This document shows positions 16,236 to 25,216 of a stretch of DNA of 64,000 nucleotides, one piece after another. The position numbers and the translations under genes are program-made. Position 1 is the stretch's first letter. Each line of letters opens with the position of its first letter. Source of the DNA: Streptomyces sp. R21 (GTDB lineage Bacteria > Actinomycetota > Actinomycetes > Streptomycetales > Streptomycetaceae); assembly GCF_041051975.1 (NCBI RefSeq), contig NZ_CP163435.1, positions 7,233,001 to 7,297,000 on the forward strand. Reading direction: 5' to 3'. The notes below the pieces were generated by a model, which saw only the letters and a program-made list of their open reading frames with translations, was not told the DNA's origin and ran no database searches.

Positions 16236-16440
16236 GTGTGGTGGGTCGGGGCCGTGCCGGTACGTCTTGCCCGTCGCCGCGTGGGCGTACTGCCCGGGGG
16301 TTGTATACGGCGGGACTTTGCGGGCGGTCTGCTACGCGACGGGCAGAGACGTACCGGCACGGCCCCTTGCGCCGGATCGCGGCTGCGGGTGCGTGGTCCG
16401 TCCTCCCTGCGGGCAATCGTGCCGCTGGGGCGGCACGGGT
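16236..16440. repeat. Dispersed Streptomyces intergenic repeat, interrupted
   Basis: TGGGTCGGGGCCGTGCCGG (16242-16260) and ATCGCGGCTGCGGG (16376-16389) are contiguous in the copy at 51230-51262 but here are separated by 115 bp. The downstream portion (CCTGCGGGC, then GCGGCACGGGTGGGCGCAGG) also resembles, from memory, a repeat seen many times in Streptomyces intergenic DNA. Confidence 0.75.
16248..16366. repeat. 119-bp palindromic element with about 30-bp inverted arms
   Basis: The arm at 16248-16277 (starting GGGGCCGTGCCGGTACGTCT) is nearly perfectly complementary to 16336-16366 (ending AGACGTACCGGCACGGCCCC), with one extra base in the second arm. The 58-bp centre has no gene. The 115-bp insertion relative to the 51-kb copy is bounded by GCCGG on both sides (16256-16260 and 16371-16375), which could be a 5-bp target duplication. 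Its size and structure are MITE-like. Confidence 0.7.
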
Positions 16441-16588
16441 GGGCGCAGGCGGCGCCTCGTCAGCGCCGGGTTGCGCGACCCACCCCCGGCCAGCACCCGC
16501 GCCGGGTGACCGTGCAAAGCAAGGGGGCCCCGGGGTTTGCCCACCCACCCCGGGGGCCGGACTCACGCCGGGTAAGTGGACGTATGGC

Positions 16589-17506
16589 TCAGCGCAGAGC
16601 TGATCGCAGGGCGGCGTCGATGGTGGGAAACGCGAAGGTGAAGCCGGAGGAGAGGAGACGCGTGGGGAGGACGCGTTGGCTGCCGAGGATGTCGCCCGCC
16701 ATCTCGCCGAGCGCGAGCCGCAGCGCCGGAGCGGGCGTGGCGAAGAACGTGGGCCGGTGCAGCACGCGCCCCATCGCCTCCGTGATCTCACGGTTCGTCA
16801 GCGGGTCCGGCGCGGTGAGATTGACCGGCCCGGAGAGGGAGTCCGTGTCGAGGACGTGCCGGATCGCGGCCACCTCGTCGTGCAACGCGATGAAGCTCCA
16901 GTACTGCCCGCCGTCCCCCATCCGCCCTCCGAGCCCCGCCTTGAAGAGGGGGAACAGTTTGCCCCAGGCCCCGCCCTTGCGGGCCACCACCAGCCCGGTA
17001 CGGACGAACACGGTCCGGACCCCGGCCTCCCGCACGGGATCCGCCGCCCCCTCCCACTCCACGCACAGGGAGGGAAGGAACCCGTCCCCGGCGGGCGTCG
17101 TCTCGTCCACGGCGCGCCCGCCCGTGTCGCCGTAGAACCCGATCGCGCTTCCGTTGACGAAGACCCGCGGCCCCTCGTCGAGGGACGCCACCGCCTTGGC
17201 CAGCGTCGCCGTGCCGAGCACCCGGCTGCACCGGATCCGCTCCTTGTACGCATCCGTCCAGCGCCGCGAAGCGACCCCCGCCCCCGCGAAGTTCAGCACC
17301 GCCGCGGCCCCGGCGAGCGCCCCCGCGTCGATCCGGCCCGCCTCAGGGTCCCACTGGATCTCGTCCTGCCCGCGCGGAGCCCGGCGGACGAGCCGGACCA
17401 CCTCGTACCCGTCCGCGGTGAGGGAGCGCCTCACCGCGGAACCGATCATGCCGGACGCACCGGCGATCACCACACGGGAACCAGGAGCCATCGGGGCATC
17501 GTTCAT
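16589..17506 (-). CDS. TIGR01777-type NAD(P)-dependent epimerase/oxidoreductase
   Basis: A 305-residue short-chain dehydrogenase-like protein. The cofactor-binding motif is GASGMIGSAVRRSL near the N-terminus, and the middle has FVNGSAIGFYGDTG, typical of this SulA/YfcH-like family. The C-terminal region (about 245-300, RPTFFATPAPALRLALGEMAGDIL) matches DUF1731. Substrate unknown. The ATG at 17506 is used; an internal Met at 17491 is possible. It is divergent from the GNAT gene. Confidence 0.88.
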   Translation of the reverse strand: MNDAPMAPGSRVVIAGASGMIGSAVRRSLTADGYEVVRLVRRAPRGQDEIQWDPEAGRIDAGALAGAAAVLNFAGAGVASRRWTDAYKERIRCSRVLGTATLAKAVASLDEGPRVFVNGSAIGFYGDTGGRAVDETTPAGDGFLPSLCVEWEGAADPVREAGVRTVFVRTGLVVARKGGAWGKLFPLFKAGLGGRMGDGGQYWSFIALHDEVAAIRHVLDTDSLSGPVNLTAPDPLTNREITEAMGRVLHRPTFFATPAPALRLALGEMAGDILGSQRVLPTRLLSSGFTFAFPTIDAALRSALR

Positions 17507-17631
17507 GGGGCCATCCTGCCCGGCAGCGGGTCAAGGGGACATCAGGAGGCGGCAGCCGGGGGAAATCAGGGGTCGGGGAGGAGGGAAAAACGGCAGACGG
17601 CGTCCGCCGCCGCCGTCCTACAGTGACCTCC

Positions 17632-18120
17632 ATGCCCGTACCTCACATACGCACCGCCACCCTCGACGACGAGGACGTCCTCGGCCGCCTCGACCGTGCC
17701 AACTGGTCTCCGCTGCACGCCGTCCAGCCGCGCCCCGAGCCGCCGTACGAATCCTTCTACAACGAGCGGTTCGGGCCGCAGGACCATCTGGTCGCCGAGA
17801 TCGACGGCGAACTCGTCGGCTACATCAAGCTCGGCTACCCCACCTCGCTCGCCTGCAACACCCACGTCCGGCAGATCCAGGGCCTCGTCGTCGCCGACGC
17901 GGCGCGCGGCACCGGCGTCGGGCGGGCGCTCCTGCGCGCCGTGCAGGAGCGGGCCCGCCGGCTGGGGGCGCGCCGGATCACGCTGCGCGTCCTCGGACAC
18001 AACGCCCCGGCCCGCAAGCTCTACGAGTCGGAGGGCTTCGTCGTGGAGGGGATCCTGCCCGAGGAGTTCCTCCTGGAGGGGGAGTACGTGGACGACGTAC
18101 TCATGGGGCGTTTCCTGTGA
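17632..18120 (+). CDS. GNAT-family N-acetyltransferase
   Basis: A 162-residue GNAT protein. The acetyl-CoA binding motif A reads VVADAARGTGVGRALLRAV, and motif B contains NAPARKLYESEGF followed by a Glu-rich end. Substrates of this family range from amino groups on proteins to small molecules, and none can be inferred. The ATG at 17632 (MPVPHIRTAT) is chosen over GTG at 17623. It converges on the MarP-type protease gene. Confidence 0.88.
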   Translation: MPVPHIRTATLDDEDVLGRLDRANWSPLHAVQPRPEPPYESFYNERFGPQDHLVAEIDGELVGYIKLGYPTSLACNTHVRQIQGLVVADAARGTGVGRALLRAVQERARRLGARRITLRVLGHNAPARKLYESEGFVVEGILPEEFLLEGEYVDDVLMGRFL

Positions 18121-18141
18121 GGTGGCACGGGGTGCCGTCGT

Positions 18142-19326
18142 TCATGAGGTGACCAGGTCGCCCGTGTCCACCGGCGTCGTCGCCGTCGCCGCGCGCCCGG
18201 CGTCGCCCGCGACCTCGTCCGCCGTCAGCACGTACCCCGTCTCGTCGTCCGACGTCGAGCGGGCGAAGACCACGCCGTACACCCGGCCCGTGGTGGTCAG
18301 CAGCGGTCCGCCCGAGTTGCCCGGGCGGACCGTGGAGCGGATGGAGTAGATCTCGCGGGTGACGGTGTCCGAGCTGTAGATGTTCTGGCCCCTCGCGTGG
18401 ATCCGGTTCGCGACCGTGGCCGCCTGGAGGTCGAGGCCGCCGTCCTGCGGGTAGCCCGCCACGACCGCCGAGTCGCCGCGCGAGGCACCGTCGTCGAAGC
18501 GGAGCACGGGCGCCCGCAGCTCCGGCACGTACAGCACCGCGACGTCCTTGTCCGGGTCGAAGAGCACCACCTTCGCGTCGTACGCCCGGCCCACCCCGCC
18601 CACCCGTACGTTCGGCTCGTCGATGCCCGCCACCACATGGGCGTTGGTGATCACATGCTGCGCCGCGTAGACGAAACCGCTGCCCTCGCGCCCCTGGTTC
18701 CCGGCGACGCCCTCGACCTTGACCGTGCTCAGTTTGGCGGCGTTCGTCGCGCTCGCCGTGACGCTGTCCCCGGAGGGCTTGGCCACGCCCGCCGTCGGCT
18801 CGTTCTCGAACGGGTTGAAGACCTGCGGGAAGCCCGCCTCCGTGAGCGCCGAGGTCGCCCGCGAGAACCAGGTAGGGGTCGTGTCCGGCATCGTCTTCTG
18901 TACGGCGCCCAGCAGCGCCGAGTTGCGGATCGACTGCGTGACCACGGCGGACGACGACGCGCCCAGCACGCTCGCCGCCACCCAGGCCACCAGCAGCACC
19001 GCGAGCGTGTTCGCCGCGGCCCCGCCCACCCCGTCCGCGACCCGCAGCGGCCCGCGCTCCAGCTCGCGGCGCAGCCGCAGCGCGAGCCGGCCCATCAGCT
19101 CGTGCCCGACCACCGCCGGCACCAGCACCGTCAGCACCGCGGTCAGCGTCGCCGTCGGTGTCCCCGCCTCCACCAGGTCCATCACCCACGGCAGCACCCA
19201 TACACCGATGGCGGCACCGCCCACGAAACCGGCCAGCGAGACACAGCCCGCGACCAGGCCGCGCCGGTATCCGGACGCCGCGTAGGCGAGGATCACCAGC
19301 AACAGCAGGATGTCGAGCACGTCCAC
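18142..19326 (-). CDS. MarP-family membrane serine protease
   Basis: A 394-residue protein with a CvpA-like N-terminal membrane domain of four predicted helices (about 1-135) and a C-terminal trypsin-like protease domain. The catalytic triad is visible: His in VITNAHVV, Asp in PDKDVAVLYV and Ser in RPGNSGGPL. MarP of Mycobacterium tuberculosis is a periplasmic protease needed for acid and oxidative-stress resistance and activates a peptidoglycan hydrolase. A PGRP-type amidase gene lies just upstream on the other strand here, so a functional link is tempting but unproven. The start is GTG at 19326. Confidence 0.9.
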   Translation of the reverse strand: MDVLDILLLLVILAYAASGYRRGLVAGCVSLAGFVGGAAIGVWVLPWVMDLVEAGTPTATLTAVLTVLVPAVVGHELMGRLALRLRRELERGPLRVADGVGGAAANTLAVLLVAWVAASVLGASSSAVVTQSIRNSALLGAVQKTMPDTTPTWFSRATSALTEAGFPQVFNPFENEPTAGVAKPSGDSVTASATNAAKLSTVKVEGVAGNQGREGSGFVYAAQHVITNAHVVAGIDEPNVRVGGVGRAYDAKVVLFDPDKDVAVLYVPELRAPVLRFDDGASRGDSAVVAGYPQDGGLDLQAATVANRIHARGQNIYSSDTVTREIYSIRSTVRPGNSGGPLLTTTGRVYGVVFARSTSDDETGYVLTADEVAGDAGRAATATTPVDTGDLVTS

Positions 19327-19514
19327 GGAGCCGCCTTTCTCTGGGGCCCCTTAGTACGCGCGGGGCGGGCCCAGTGATCAGCCGTGCGCGCGCGATGCCG
19401 GAAAACCGGGCACGCACGCCTGGACCTGTAAAAACGTCCCGGACCAGGACGATGGTTCCACCAGGTGGCACACCACACATCGCGAGGCGGACGGATCGGG
19501 GTCAGGGTGGGCTC

Positions 19515-20498
19515 ATGCGTGTGTTCCGGAGAGCGCGGGGGCCACGAGTACGGCGAGCCGCGCGGCCACGAATACCCGGTGCCGCCCGGCTGCGGCGCGC
19601 GGTACGTCTGCCGGTCGCGGCGGACGTGCCCTCGCTGAGGGCGCGTGAGCGGCTGTCGAGGGTGCGTGCCCGATGCGCGGGGCGTGTGCCGCGGGGCGTG
19701 CTGATGGTGCTCGCCGTCCTGCCCGGGCTCGCCGCCGTTCTCGCGCTCGTCCTCTGCTCGGCCGGGGTGGACCGTACGGGGGCCCACCCCGGCCGGACCC
19801 CGGTCGCCGCCCGGCCCGCCGTGGCGCACTCCGCCCCCCGGCCCGTCATCGTGCCCCGATCGCGCTGGCTGGACGCGAGCGTGCCGGGGAACCCCCCGCC
19901 CGCCCGCTACGACGACCGTGTCGTCGCCGTCTTCATCCACCACACCGACTCGCCCAACGGATACGACTGCGCCGACGCGCCCCGCATCATCCGCTACCTC
20001 TACTCCGGTCAGATCGGCGCCCGGCACTGGGACGACATCGGCTACAACTTCCTCGTCGACCGCTGCGGCACCATCTACGAGGGCCGCGCGGGCGGCGTCG
20101 ACCGGCCCGTCACCGGCGCCCACACCCAGGGCTTCAACCACCGCACCGCCGGCATCGCCGCCATCGGCACCTTCACCGCGGGAACGTCCGTGCCGCAGGC
20201 GATGGTCGACGCGATCGCCGCCCTCGCCGCGTGGAAGCTGGGCCTCTCCGGCGTCGACCCGCGCGCCAGCGTCCGCCTCGTCTCCAGCAACAACCTCAGC
20301 CGGTACGCGGCCGGCACCGCCGCGGAGCTGCCCACCCTCGCCGGCCACAACGCGGGCTTCATGACCAGCTGCCCCGGAGCCGCCCTGACCGCCAAACTCC
20401 CCGAGATCCGGGAGACCGCCGCCCGCCTCCAGAGCCGCCAGTCATTCGGGCCTCGGGAGCACCCACAGACAGCCCATAGTCAGCTCAAGGGGCCTTGA
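19515..20498 (+). CDS. PGRP-type N-acetylmuramoyl-L-alanine amidase
   Basis: A 327-residue protein. A very basic N-terminus precedes a hydrophobic export segment (about 60-80, GVLMVLAVLPGLAAVLALVL). The peptidoglycan-recognition/amidase domain follows at about 115-300, with FIHHTDSPNGYDC, the WDDIGYNFLVDRCGTIYEGRAGG core and zinc ligands expected from the HH, H and C residues (GAHTQGFN, TSCPG). It probably cleaves the stem peptide from muramic acid outside the membrane. The true start is uncertain: ATG at 19515 gives the long basic leader, and a later start near 19684 would still include the export helix. Confidence 0.85.
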   Translation: MRVFRRARGPRVRRAARPRIPGAARLRRAVRLPVAADVPSLRARERLSRVRARCAGRVPRGVLMVLAVLPGLAAVLALVLCSAGVDRTGAHPGRTPVAARPAVAHSAPRPVIVPRSRWLDASVPGNPPPARYDDRVVAVFIHHTDSPNGYDCADAPRIIRYLYSGQIGARHWDDIGYNFLVDRCGTIYEGRAGGVDRPVTGAHTQGFNHRTAGIAAIGTFTAGTSVPQAMVDAIAALAAWKLGLSGVDPRASVRLVSSNNLSRYAAGTAAELPTLAGHNAGFMTSCPGAALTAKLPEIRETAARLQSRQSFGPREHPQTAHSQLKGP

Positions 20499-20549
20499 GA
20501 TCCCCGCTCCCTAGCTTTGTCTGCGTACAGCCGACTGGAGGTGGGGAAC

Positions 20550-20801
20550 ATGAGCAGCAGCCGTACGAACACCAGGAACACCACGAACACCACGAAGACC
20601 TCGAAGGCCACTGATCGCTGGGCCGACGTCCTGCGCAGCCCGTGGACCGTGGCGTGCGCGGTGGTGAGCGTCGTCATCGGCCCGGCCGCCGTCACGGCAT
20701 CCGCGCTGGACCGGGCGAACGCGGCCCCGCTCCACCACGCGCACGCCTACGAGACGGCAGCGCCCCGTACGGTGCCGCCGTACGTCACCGCGAGTTCTTG
20801 A
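20550..20801 (+). CDS. Small membrane-anchored or secreted protein
   Basis: An 83-residue protein. The N-terminus is Thr/Asn/Ser/Lys-rich (MSSSRTNTRNTTNTTKTSKA), followed by one hydrophobic helix (about 33-52, VACAVVSVVIGPAAVTASAL) that could be a signal or anchor and a short His/Pro tail. Ribosome site GGAGGTGGGG. Not recognised. Its stop overlaps the convergent DUF4240 gene by 17 bp. Confidence 0.6.
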   Translation: MSSSRTNTRNTTNTTKTSKATDRWADVLRSPWTVACAVVSVVIGPAAVTASALDRANAAPLHHAHAYETAAPRTVPPYVTASS

Positions 20802-21309
20802 ACCGCTCCCACAGCTTGGGATAGCGCTCCATGAGGGCCGACTCGTTCTCGAAGTCGACCGGGGTGCCCTCCGGCTCGGGGGCCGCGGGCGGAATGCCCA
20901 GGTCGGGGGCGACGACCCCGGTGAGCTGCTCGTACGCCTCGTCCGCCGCGTACCCCAGCTCCTCGCCGTCGCCGTCGAGGTCCTCGTCGAAGTCGTCCAG
21001 GAGATCGGCGAGCGAGTCCGGGTCGTGCAGCGCGCCCTCGAAGACCTCGCGGCCCTGGCCGATCAGCCAGCACCGGAAGAAGTCGAAGGCGTCGTCGCTC
21101 GCACCGTCGAGCAACACCCAGGCCGCGCCCCACAGATCCCAGCGGTACGCGCGGTTGTAGCGGGACTCGAAGTGCCGGGCGAAGTCGAGGACCGAGTCCG
21201 GGTCCAGGCGGGTGAGCCGCTCGATGAGCAGGTCGGCGTGCTCCTCGGGGTCGCCCTCGGCGCCCTCGCGGGTCGTGTCCACCAGCTCCCAGAACTCCGT
21301 CTCGTCCAT
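20785..21309 (-). CDS. DUF4240 protein
   Basis: A 174-residue acidic cytoplasmic protein beginning MDETEFWELVDTTREGAEGDPEEHA, which matches DUF4240. It is rich in Asp and Glu (DDFDEDLDGDGEELGYAADEAYEQL). The family has no established function. ATG at 21309 is preceded directly by an in-frame GTG at 21312, so the start is ambiguous by one codon. Its 3-prime end overlaps the convergent small-protein gene. Confidence 0.85.
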   Translation of the reverse strand: MDETEFWELVDTTREGAEGDPEEHADLLIERLTRLDPDSVLDFARHFESRYNRAYRWDLWGAAWVLLDGASDDAFDFFRCWLIGQGREVFEGALHDPDSLADLLDDFDEDLDGDGEELGYAADEAYEQLTGVVAPDLGIPPAAPEPEGTPVDFENESALMERYPKLWERFKNSR

Positions 21310-21463
21310 CACGGGTCAAGCATCGGGCCTGGACGGGAGGGACGCACGTGGAGTGCCGCAGATTGTTATGCGTGCACATGCCGAAGGAATGGGGCAGATG
21401 GGCAGGCCCGCCGCGGAGCGGGGGAGCAGAGTGCCTGCCTCGCCGGGCCAACGGCGGTCCCGG

Positions 21464-22435
21464 CTACCGATAGAGCGCCGCCAGCCGCTCCGCATCCCCC
21501 GCGAAGCGGTCCCGCAACGCCTCCGGCGACAGCACCTCCACCTCCGCCCCCAGCGCCGTCAACTGTGTGTGCGCGACCTCCTCCGACTCCACGGGCAGCG
21601 TGGCGGTCACCCAACCCCCGGCATCCGGGTCACCGCAGCCCGCAAGCGCCTCCCGCGCGGCCCCGGCGTCAACGGCGTACGCCAGTCTCCGCACCCCTTC
21701 GGCAGAGAGCCGTACGACGACCTCGGCCCGCAGGATCGACCGCGCGAACTCCTCGGCCCGCTCCTCCCAGAACCCTGGCAGGTCGAACCCCTCGGCGCGG
21801 CCGAAGCGCTCCTGCGCGGGCTCCACCGCGGTGAACCGGTCGATCCGGTAGACCCGGAACGACCCCGCCTCCGGCACCCGCGCGCACAGATACCAGACCC
21901 CCGCCTTGAGCACGAGCCCGTACGGCTCCAGCTCCCGCTCCACCTCGGCCTCCCGGCTCCGGTAGCGCGCGGTGATCCGCCGGTCGTCCCACACCGCGTC
22001 GGCGACGGCGGGCAGCAGCTCGGGCGCCTTCGGCTCCGTGAACCAGTTCGGCGCGTCCAGATGGAAGCGCTGCGCCGCCGTCCGCGAGGCGTCCCGCAGG
22101 GAGGGCAGCAGCGCGGCGGACACCTTCAACCGGGCCGCCGAGGCCGCGTCCTCCAGCCCCATCTCGCGCAGCGCCCCCGGCACCCCCGACAGGAACAGTG
22201 CCTCGGCCTCGCCGCGTGCGAGCCCCGTCAGCCGTGTCCGATATCCGCCGATCAGCCGGTACCCGCCGGTGCGCCCCCGGTCCGCGTACACCGGAACGCC
22301 CGCCTCCGACAGCGCCTGCGCGTCCCGCGTGATCGTCCGCTCGGACACCTCCAGCTCCCGCGCCAGCTCACCGGCGGTCATCGACGGCCGGGACTGGAGC
22401 AGCAGCACCATCTTGATCAGCCGGGCAGCACGCAT
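21464..22435 (-). CDS. WYL-domain transcriptional regulator
   Basis: A 323-residue DeoR/YafY-like regulator. The N-terminal winged HTH is clear (MRAARLIKMVLLLQSRPSMTAGELARELEVSERTITRDAQAL). The WYL domain follows at about 140-215, with LKAGVWYLCARVPEAGSFRVYRIDRF carrying the W-Y-L-like core, and a C-terminal extension (WCX). WYL proteins bind small ligands or nucleic acid and often control DNA damage or defence genes. No target is obvious; the gene stands alone between DUF4240 and aceE. Confidence 0.9.
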   Translation of the reverse strand: MRAARLIKMVLLLQSRPSMTAGELARELEVSERTITRDAQALSEAGVPVYADRGRTGGYRLIGGYRTRLTGLARGEAEALFLSGVPGALREMGLEDAASAARLKVSAALLPSLRDASRTAAQRFHLDAPNWFTEPKAPELLPAVADAVWDDRRITARYRSREAEVERELEPYGLVLKAGVWYLCARVPEAGSFRVYRIDRFTAVEPAQERFGRAEGFDLPGFWEERAEEFARSILRAEVVVRLSAEGVRRLAYAVDAGAAREALAGCGDPDAGGWVTATLPVESEEVAHTQLTALGAEVEVLSPEALRDRFAGDAERLAALYR

Positions 22436-22465
22436 ACGTTCATGATGCCGGGCCCCACTGACAGC

Positions 22466-22495
22466 GAAGGGGCACGGCGACCGCCGTACCCCTTC
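22466..22495 (-). terminator. Hairpin after aceE
   Basis: GAAGGGGCACGGCG (22466-22479) pairs with CGCCGTACCCCTTC (22482-22495) with one mismatch. The inner base pairs must open to form a loop. It lies about 20 bp past the aceE stop. Confidence 0.75.
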
Positions 22496-22513
22496 ACCGA
22501 GAACCAGCAGCCC

Positions 22514-25216
22514 TTACAGGCCGTACCGCTCCCGTGCTTCCTTCACCGCGGACGCCTTCACCTCACCGCGGCGGGCGAGCTGCGCCAGCGCCGCGACGAC
22601 GATCGACTCGGCGTCGACGCCGAAGTGGCGGCGCGCGGCCTCGCGGGTGTCGGAGAGACCGAAGCCGTCGGCGCCGAGCGAGGAGTAGTCCTGCTCGACC
22701 CACTGGGCGATCTGGTCGGGTACCTGGCGCATGTAGTCGGAGACCGCGAGCACCGGGCCCTCGGCACCGTGCAGCGCCTGGCGGACGAACGGCACGCGCT
22801 CCTCGCCGCGCAGCAGCGCCGCGTCGGCCTCCAGGGCGTCGCGCCGCAGCTCGGTCCAGGACGTCGCGGACCACACGTCGGCGGCCACGCCCCACTCCTC
22901 GGCGAGCAGCTGCTGCGCCTTCAGGGTCCAGTGGATCGCCGTACCGGAGCCGATGAGCTGGATGCGCGCGGCGTTGGCCACGGGCGAGAGGCCCGCCGAC
23001 TCGGCCGTGTTGAAGCGGTACAGGCCCTTGAGGATGCCCTCGTCGATGCCGAGGCCGGCCGGCTTGGCGGGCTGCGGCATCGGCTCGTTGTAGACCGTCA
23101 GGTAGTAGAAGACGTTCTGGTCCTCGCCGGGCGCGGCCTCGCCGTACATCCGGCGCAGACCGTCCTTGACGATGGTCGCGATCTCGTACGCGAACGCCGG
23201 GTCGTACGACAGCGCGGCCGGGTTGGTCGCGGCGATCACGGGGGAGTGCCCGTCCGCGTGCTGGAGGCCCTCGCCCGTCAGCGTCGTACGGCCGGCCGTG
23301 GCGCCCACCAGGAAGCCGCGGCCCAGCTGGTCGCCGAGCTGCCACATCTGGTCGGCAGTGCGCTGCCAGCCGAACATCGAGTAGAAGATGTAGAACGGGA
23401 TCATCGCTTCGCCGTGCGTGGAGTACGCGGTGGACGCGGCGATGAAGTCCGCCATGGAACCGGCCTCGGTGATCCCCTCGTTGAGGATCTGGCCGTCCTT
23501 GGCCTCCTTGTAGTACATCAGCTGGTCGCGGTCGACCGGCTCGTACGTCTGGCCCTTGGGCGAGTAGATGCCGAGGGAGGGGAAGAGGCTCTCCATGCCG
23601 AAGGTGCGCGCCTCGTCGGGGACGATCGGCACCCAGCGCCTGCCGGTCTCCTTGTCGCGGACCAGGTCCTTGACCAGGCGGACGAACGCCATCGTCGTCG
23701 CCACGTTCTGCGAGCCGGAGCCCTTGTCGAAGGACGCGAACGCCTTGTCGGGGGCCGCGGGCAGCGGCGCGAGCGCGTGCGTACGGCGGGCCGGGGCCGG
23801 GCCGCCGAGGGCCGCGCGGCGGTCCTGGAGGTAGCGGACCTCGGGGGCGTCGGCGCCCGGGTGGCCGTAGGGCACCTGGCCGTCGATGAACTGGCTGTCG
23901 GAGATGGGGAGTTCGAGGACGTCACGCATCTTCTTGAACTCGTCCACCGTCAGCTTCTTCATCTGGTGGTTGGCGTTCTTGGACGCGAAGCCCTCGCCGA
24001 GCGTGTGGCCCTTGACCGTCTGGGCCAGGATCACGGTCGGCGCGCCCTTGTGGGCGAGGGCCGCGCGGTAGGCGGCGTACACCTTGCGCGCCTCGTGACC
24101 GCCGCGGGAGAGGTGGAAGCACTCGAGGATCTTGTCGTCGCTCAGCAGCTTCGCCATCTCGACGAGCGCCGGGTCCGAGCCGAAGAAGTCCTGGCGGATG
24201 TAGGCGGCGTCGCGCGTCTGGTACGTCTGCACCTGCGCGTCGGGTACCTGGCGCAGCCGGCGTACCAGCGCGCCCGTGGTGTCGAGCCGGAACAGCTCGT
24301 CCCAGGCCGTGCCCCACAGCGTCTTCACGACGTTCCAGCCGGCGCCGCGGAACTGGGCCTCCAGCTCCTGCACGATCTTGAAGTTCGCGCGGACCGGGCC
24401 GTCGAGGCGCTGCAGGTTGCAGTTGATGACGAAGGTCAGGTTGTCCAGACCCTCGCGGGAGGCGAGAGCGAGTGCCGCCGTCGACTCCGGCTCGTCCATC
24501 TCGCCGTCACCGAGGAACGCCCACACGTGCGACTGCGAGACGTCCTTGATGCCGCGGTTGGTGAGGTAGCGGTTGAACCGCGCCTGGTAGATCGCCGACA
24601 GCGGGCCGAGGCCCATGGAGACGGTCGGGAACTCCCAGAGCCACGGCAGGCGGCGCGGGTGCGGGTACGACGGCAGACCGTTGCCGCCGGACTCCTGGCG
24701 GAAGCGGTCGAGGTGCTGCTCGCTGAGCCGGCCGTCGAGGAAGGCGCGGGCGTAGATGCCGGGGGAGGCGTGGCCCTGGATGTAGAGCTGGTCGCCGGAC
24801 CCGTCGGCCTCCTTGCCCTTGAAGAAGTGGTTGAAGCCGGTCTCGTAGAGCCAGGCGGCGGAGGCGAAGGTGGCGATGTGGCCGCCCACGCCGTACTTGC
24901 TGCCCCGGGTGACCATCGCGGCCGCGTTCCAGCGGTTCCACGCGGTGATCTTCCGCTCCATCTCCTCGTCGCCGTCCACGACGGGTTCGGCGGAGGTGGG
25001 GATGGTGTTGACGTAGTCGGTCTCAAGCAGCTTGGGCAGCGCGAGACCGTTGCCCTCGGCGCGTTCCAGTGTGCGGCGCATCAGGTACGCGGCACGGTGC
25101 GGCCCGGCCGCCTTGGTGACGGCATCCAGGGAGGCCTGCCATTCGGCGGTCTCCTCGGGGTCGCGGTCCGGGAGCTGGTCGAGCTCGCTCGGCTGGATTG
25201 CGGTGGGGTCGGTCAT
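22514..25216 (-). CDS. aceE: Pyruvate dehydrogenase E1 component, homodimeric type
   Basis: A 900-residue thiamine-diphosphate enzyme that decarboxylates pyruvate and reductively acetylates a lipoyl domain. The ThDP motif is visible as GDGEMDEPES...N in LGDGEMDEPESTAALALASREGLDNL. The C-terminal half has the transketolase-like region (ILNEGITEAGSMADFIAASTAY). Length fits AceE of actinobacteria. ATG at 25216 is preceded by GGAAGGCGGCG. No E2 or E3 gene is adjacent; sucB and lpd at 27-30 kb probably supply partners in a mixed PDH/ODH complex, as described in actinobacteria. A GntR/FCD regulator gene lies immediately upstream. Confidence 0.96.
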   Translation of the reverse strand: MTDPTAIQPSELDQLPDRDPEETAEWQASLDAVTKAAGPHRAAYLMRRTLERAEGNGLALPKLLETDYVNTIPTSAEPVVDGDEEMERKITAWNRWNAAAMVTRGSKYGVGGHIATFASAAWLYETGFNHFFKGKEADGSGDQLYIQGHASPGIYARAFLDGRLSEQHLDRFRQESGGNGLPSYPHPRRLPWLWEFPTVSMGLGPLSAIYQARFNRYLTNRGIKDVSQSHVWAFLGDGEMDEPESTAALALASREGLDNLTFVINCNLQRLDGPVRANFKIVQELEAQFRGAGWNVVKTLWGTAWDELFRLDTTGALVRRLRQVPDAQVQTYQTRDAAYIRQDFFGSDPALVEMAKLLSDDKILECFHLSRGGHEARKVYAAYRAALAHKGAPTVILAQTVKGHTLGEGFASKNANHQMKKLTVDEFKKMRDVLELPISDSQFIDGQVPYGHPGADAPEVRYLQDRRAALGGPAPARRTHALAPLPAAPDKAFASFDKGSGSQNVATTMAFVRLVKDLVRDKETGRRWVPIVPDEARTFGMESLFPSLGIYSPKGQTYEPVDRDQLMYYKEAKDGQILNEGITEAGSMADFIAASTAYSTHGEAMIPFYIFYSMFGWQRTADQMWQLGDQLGRGFLVGATAGRTTLTGEGLQHADGHSPVIAATNPAALSYDPAFAYEIATIVKDGLRRMYGEAAPGEDQNVFYYLTVYNEPMPQPAKPAGLGIDEGILKGLYRFNTAESAGLSPVANAARIQLIGSGTAIHWTLKAQQLLAEEWGVAADVWSATSWTELRRDALEADAALLRGEERVPFVRQALHGAEGPVLAVSDYMRQVPDQIAQWVEQDYSSLGADGFGLSDTREAARRHFGVDAESIVVAALAQLARRGEVKASAVKEARERYGL

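Larger units (their letters stand above)
16077..16588. other. Gene-free region rich in dispersed repeat sequence
   Basis: This 512-bp gap has no convincing gene. It carries promoter DNA for the oxidoreductase, a dispersed repeat from about 16236 onward with a palindromic insert, and further GC-rich inverted segments to about 16570, including GGGGGCCCCGGGG-like tracts near 16525-16560. Confidence 0.65.
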
